Origin: Micromonospora sp. M71_S20
Lineage (GTDB): Bacteria; Actinomycetota; Actinomycetes; Mycobacteriales; Micromonosporaceae
Direction: 5' to 3'
Length of the DNA: 64,000 bases
Assembly (NCBI RefSeq): GCF_003664255.1
Contig: NZ_RCCV01000003.1
Span: forward strand, 620,001 to 684,000
Of the stretch, positions 61,997 to 64,000 are shown piece after piece; the stretch's first letter is position 1, and the number at the start of each line of letters is the position of its first letter. The notes under the pieces are model-generated. The model was given only the letters and a program-made list of their open reading frames with translations, searched no databases and was not told the DNA's origin. The translations under genes were made by a program, and so were the position numbers.

Positions 61997-62021
61997 GGCG
62001 GGCCGGCTGCGCCGGCCCGCC
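61997..62021 (+). terminator. Intercistronic hairpin between sufB and sufD
   Basis: An 11-bp perfect stem with a TGC triloop lies in the 78-bp gap. Because sufD must be expressed with sufB, it more likely tunes mRNA stability or partially attenuates than ends transcription. Confidence 0.5.
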
Positions 62022-62064
62022 GCCCAGTTCACGAACCGTCGTCGTAGAACAGACCAAGGAAGAG

Positions 62065-63261
62065 ATGACTACCCAGGCTTCCGCGCCGCCCAGCACCAAG
62101 TCGCAGGCGCTCCGCTCGTACGACGTCGCCGACTTCCCGGCCCTCACCGGCCTGGAGGAAGAGTGGCGCTTCACCCCGCTCAAGCGGCTGCGCGGGCTGG
62201 TCGGGGGCGACGGCTCCAGGTCGCAGCGCGGCGCCAGACGCGCCGAGCTGGAGTCGTCGGAGGCGCAGGCCGCCACCGGCACGGTCCGCCACGAGCACGG
62301 CGACCTGCCCGAGGGCGTCACCGTCGGGCGGATCGGCTCCGACGACCCGCGGGTGGGCAGCGTGCTCACCCCGGTCGACCGGGTCAGCGCGCTGGCCTAC
62401 GGCGAGGCCGGTCAGGCCCTGCTGGTCCAGGTCGCCCGCGACGCGGTGGTGGCCGAGCCGGTGAGCCTGCGGGTGGTCGGCGAGAGCGCCGAGGGCCTGG
62501 CCTTCGGGCACACCTTCGTCGAGGTGGGCCGGTTCGCCGAGGTGACCCTGGTGGTGGAGCACGTCGGTTCGGCCACGCTGGCCGACAACGTCGAGGTGGC
62601 CGTGGCCGACGGGGCGAAGCTGACCCTGGTCACCGTCGCCGACTGGGCCGATGACGCCGTCCAGGCCCAGCACCTGCGGGTCCGGCTGGGCCGCGACGCC
62701 AAGGTGGTGCACGTCCAGGTCTCCCTCGGCGGCGACCTGGTGCGGCAGTACACCTCGGTGGAATACACCGACCGGGGCGGCGAGGCCGAGCTGTACGGCC
62801 TCTACTTCGCCGACTCGGGGCAGCACCTGGAGCACCGCCAGCTGGTCGACCACACCGTGCCGGACTGCCGCAGTTACGTCGGCTACCGGGGCGCCCTGCA
62901 GGGCGAGAGCGCGCGCACCGTCTGGGTGGGCGACGTGCTGATCCGCGCCGAGGCGACCGGCACCGACACGTACGAGATCAACCGGAACCTGCTGCTGACC
63001 GACGGCGCGCGGGCGGACTCCGTACCCAATCTGGAGATCGAGACCGGCGAGATCGCCGGCGCCGGGCACGCGAGCGCGACCGGCCGTTTCGACGACGAGC
63101 AGCTGTTCTACCTGATGGCCCGGGGCATCCCGGAGTCCGAGGCGCGGCGCCTGGTGGTCCGCGGCTTCTTCGCCGAGCTGATCAACAAGATCCCGGTCGA
63201 GTCGCTGCGTGAGCGCCTGGGGGACGCCATCGAGGCCCGGCTCACCAAGGCCGGCGCCTGA
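62065..63261 (+). CDS. sufD: Fe-S cluster assembly protein SufD
   Basis: SufB paralogue of 398 residues forming the SufBC2D scaffold and aiding iron entry. The N-terminus has the SufD-type [13 protein letters not shown] segment. The beta-helix core and the C-terminal [24 protein letters not shown] helices match SufB. The conserved His in the [13 protein letters not shown] region is retained. AAGGAAGAG lies upstream of ATG 62065. It ends with a TGATG overlap onto the Rieske ferredoxin gene. Confidence 0.94.
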   Translation: MTTQASAPPSTKSQALRSYDVADFPALTGLEEEWRFTPLKRLRGLVGGDGSRSQRGARRAELESSEAQAATGTVRHEHGDLPEGVTVGRIGSDDPRVGSVLTPVDRVSALAYGEAGQALLVQVARDAVVAEPVSLRVVGESAEGLAFGHTFVEVGRFAEVTLVVEHVGSATLADNVEVAVADGAKLTLVTVADWADDAVQAQHLRVRLGRDAKVVHVQVSLGGDLVRQYTSVEYTDRGGEAELYGLYFADSGQHLEHRQLVDHTVPDCRSYVGYRGALQGESARTVWVGDVLIRAEATGTDTYEINRNLLLTDGARADSVPNLEIETGEIAGAGHASATGRFDDEQLFYLMARGIPESEARRLVVRGFFAELINKIPVESLRERLGDAIEARLTKAGA

Positions 63262-63587
63262 TGATCCGTCTCTGCTCCACCGAGGACGTGCCGAAGGGCA
63301 CGGTGGTCAGCGCGGACGTCGACGGCACCCCGATCGCGCTGGTGCACGGCGAGGACGGCGCCTTCTACGCCGCCTACGACGAGTGCTCGCACGCCGCGGT
63401 CGCCCTCTCCGAGGGGGAGGTCTCCGGCTGCACGCTGGAATGCTGGCTGCACGGATCCCGTTTCGACCTGAGGACCGGCGAGCCGACCGGGCTGCCCGCC
63501 ACCGAACCCGTTCCCGTCTATCCCGTCGAAGTCCGAGACGGCGACATCTACGTCAGTCTCACGCCGAGCAATGGAGTGACCCGATAA
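63261..63587 (+). CDS. Rieske-type ferredoxin in the suf operon
   Basis: Soluble Rieske [2Fe-2S] protein of 108 residues. Cys42-x-His44 and Cys61-x-x-His64 ([13 protein letters not shown]) are the ligands, without the bc1-type disulfide Cys pair. It resembles ferredoxin components of non-heme dioxygenases, but its conserved place between sufD and sufC in actinobacteria points to a role in cluster assembly or electron supply. Its ATG overlaps the sufD stop by 1 nt, and its TAA overlaps the sufC ATG by 1 nt. Confidence 0.92.
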   Translation: MIRLCSTEDVPKGTVVSADVDGTPIALVHGEDGAFYAAYDECSHAAVALSEGEVSGCTLECWLHGSRFDLRTGEPTGLPATEPVPVYPVEVRDGDIYVSLTPSNGVTR

Positions 63588-64000
63588 TGAGCACCCTGGA
63601 GATCCGCGACCTGAAGGTGTCGGTCAAGCTGCCCGAGGGTGAGCTCAAGCCGATCCTGGCCGGTGTCGACCTGACCGTCCGCTCGGGCGAGACCCACGCG
63701 ATCATGGGCCCGAACGGCTCCGGCAAGTCCACCCTGGCCTACTCGATCGCCGGCCACCCCAAGTACGAGATCACCGGCGGCTCGGTGACCCTCGACGGCG
63801 AGGACGTGCTGGCCCTGTCCGTGGACGAGCGGGCCCGCGCCGGCCTCTTCCTGGCCATGCAGTACCCGGTCGAGGTCCCCGGCGTCTCGGTGGCGAACTT
63901 CCTGCGTACCGCCAAGACCGCCATCGACGGCCAGGCGCCCAAGCTGCGCACCTGGGGCGGCGAGCTGCGCGGGGCCATGGAGCGCCTCCAGATGGACCCG
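63587..64000 (+). CDS. sufC: Fe-S assembly ATPase SufC (truncated by window edge)
   Basis: First 138 codons of the ABC-type ATPase that drives the SufBC2D complex. Walker A is [13 protein letters not shown] near residues 42-54, and the Q-loop region [21 protein letters not shown] is typical of SufC. The signature and Walker B motifs lie beyond the window. Translation is coupled to the ferredoxin gene through a TAATG overlap. The gene is broken only by the window boundary. Confidence 0.95.
   Translation, partial: MSTLEIRDLKVSVKLPEGELKPILAGVDLTVRSGETHAIMGPNGSGKSTLAYSIAGHPKYEITGGSVTLDGEDVLALSVDERARAGLFLAMQYPVEVPGVSVANFLRTAKTAIDGQAPKLRTWGGELRGAMERLQMDP

Overview
The window is chromosomal DNA from a high-GC actinomycete, most likely a Micromonosporaceae member (Micromonospora-like). 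Support comes from the codon bias, the actinobacterial markers whiA, rbpA, opcA and a mycothiol-type DinB enzyme, and frequent GTG/TTG starts. The order uvrA - Rieske lipoprotein - uvrC - rapZ - yvcK - whiA - gap - pgk - tpi - secG - rbpA is conserved in actinobacteria. The genus is an inference. I see no rRNA, tRNA, CRISPR array, insertion sequence, intact prophage or biosynthetic cluster.

Layout. 1-7.8 kb: uvrB, an XRE regulator, an SDR enzyme, an ABM-domain protein, a pnuC-nadR NAD-salvage pair, and a TerC metal-export gene behind a probable yybP-ykoY manganese riboswitch. 7.8-12.5 kb: a murein-peptide recycling pair (dipeptide epimerase and NlpC/P60 peptidase), a PtpB-like phosphatase with a duplicated start region, a beta-lactamase-fold hydrolase and a methyltransferase. 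12.5-17.6 kb: typA, a DedA-PAP2 fusion with an eroded phosphatase site, and a divergent MerR/old-yellow-enzyme pair. 17.6-27.6 kb is accessory: a broken lectin/carbohydrate-enzyme fragment, a divergent MMPL/MarR-CocE module, a phage-lysin-like gene, an ArsR-MFS module behind a 46-bp palindrome, a cold-shock protein, a methyltransferase and a second DedA protein.

27.6-40 kb: a glyoxalase-type hydrolase with a DinB enzyme, rsgA, then the excision-repair genes uvrA and uvrC (uvrB is at the left end), with a Tat/lipoprotein Rieske protein and an MFS transporter between them, and convergent recQ. 40-47.2 kb: rapZ-yvcK-whiA (cell wall, carbon flux and sporulation control) followed by lower glycolysis (gap, pgk, tpi), secG and rbpA. 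47.3-55.8 kb, opposite strand: tkt-tal-pgi-zwf-opcA-pgl, the pentose phosphate pathway. 56-64 kb: ctaB and ctaA (heme O/A synthesis), two little-known genes, then the Fe-S assembly operon sufR-sufB-sufD-Rieske ferredoxin-sufC, with sufC running off the right edge.

Convergent gene pairs are mostly separated by GC-rich perfect stems of 10-19 bp without U-tracts. Twelve genes carry a -10 hexamer of the TAnnnT type 6-7 nt before the start codon, which predicts leaderless mRNAs and helps fix those starts. The most unusual items are the degenerate DedA-PAP2 fusion, the 46-bp palindrome before the arsR-type gene, the duplicated 27-codon leader ORF coupled to the phosphatase, and the TerC riboswitch. 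Nothing here amounts to a clearly new multi-gene system.
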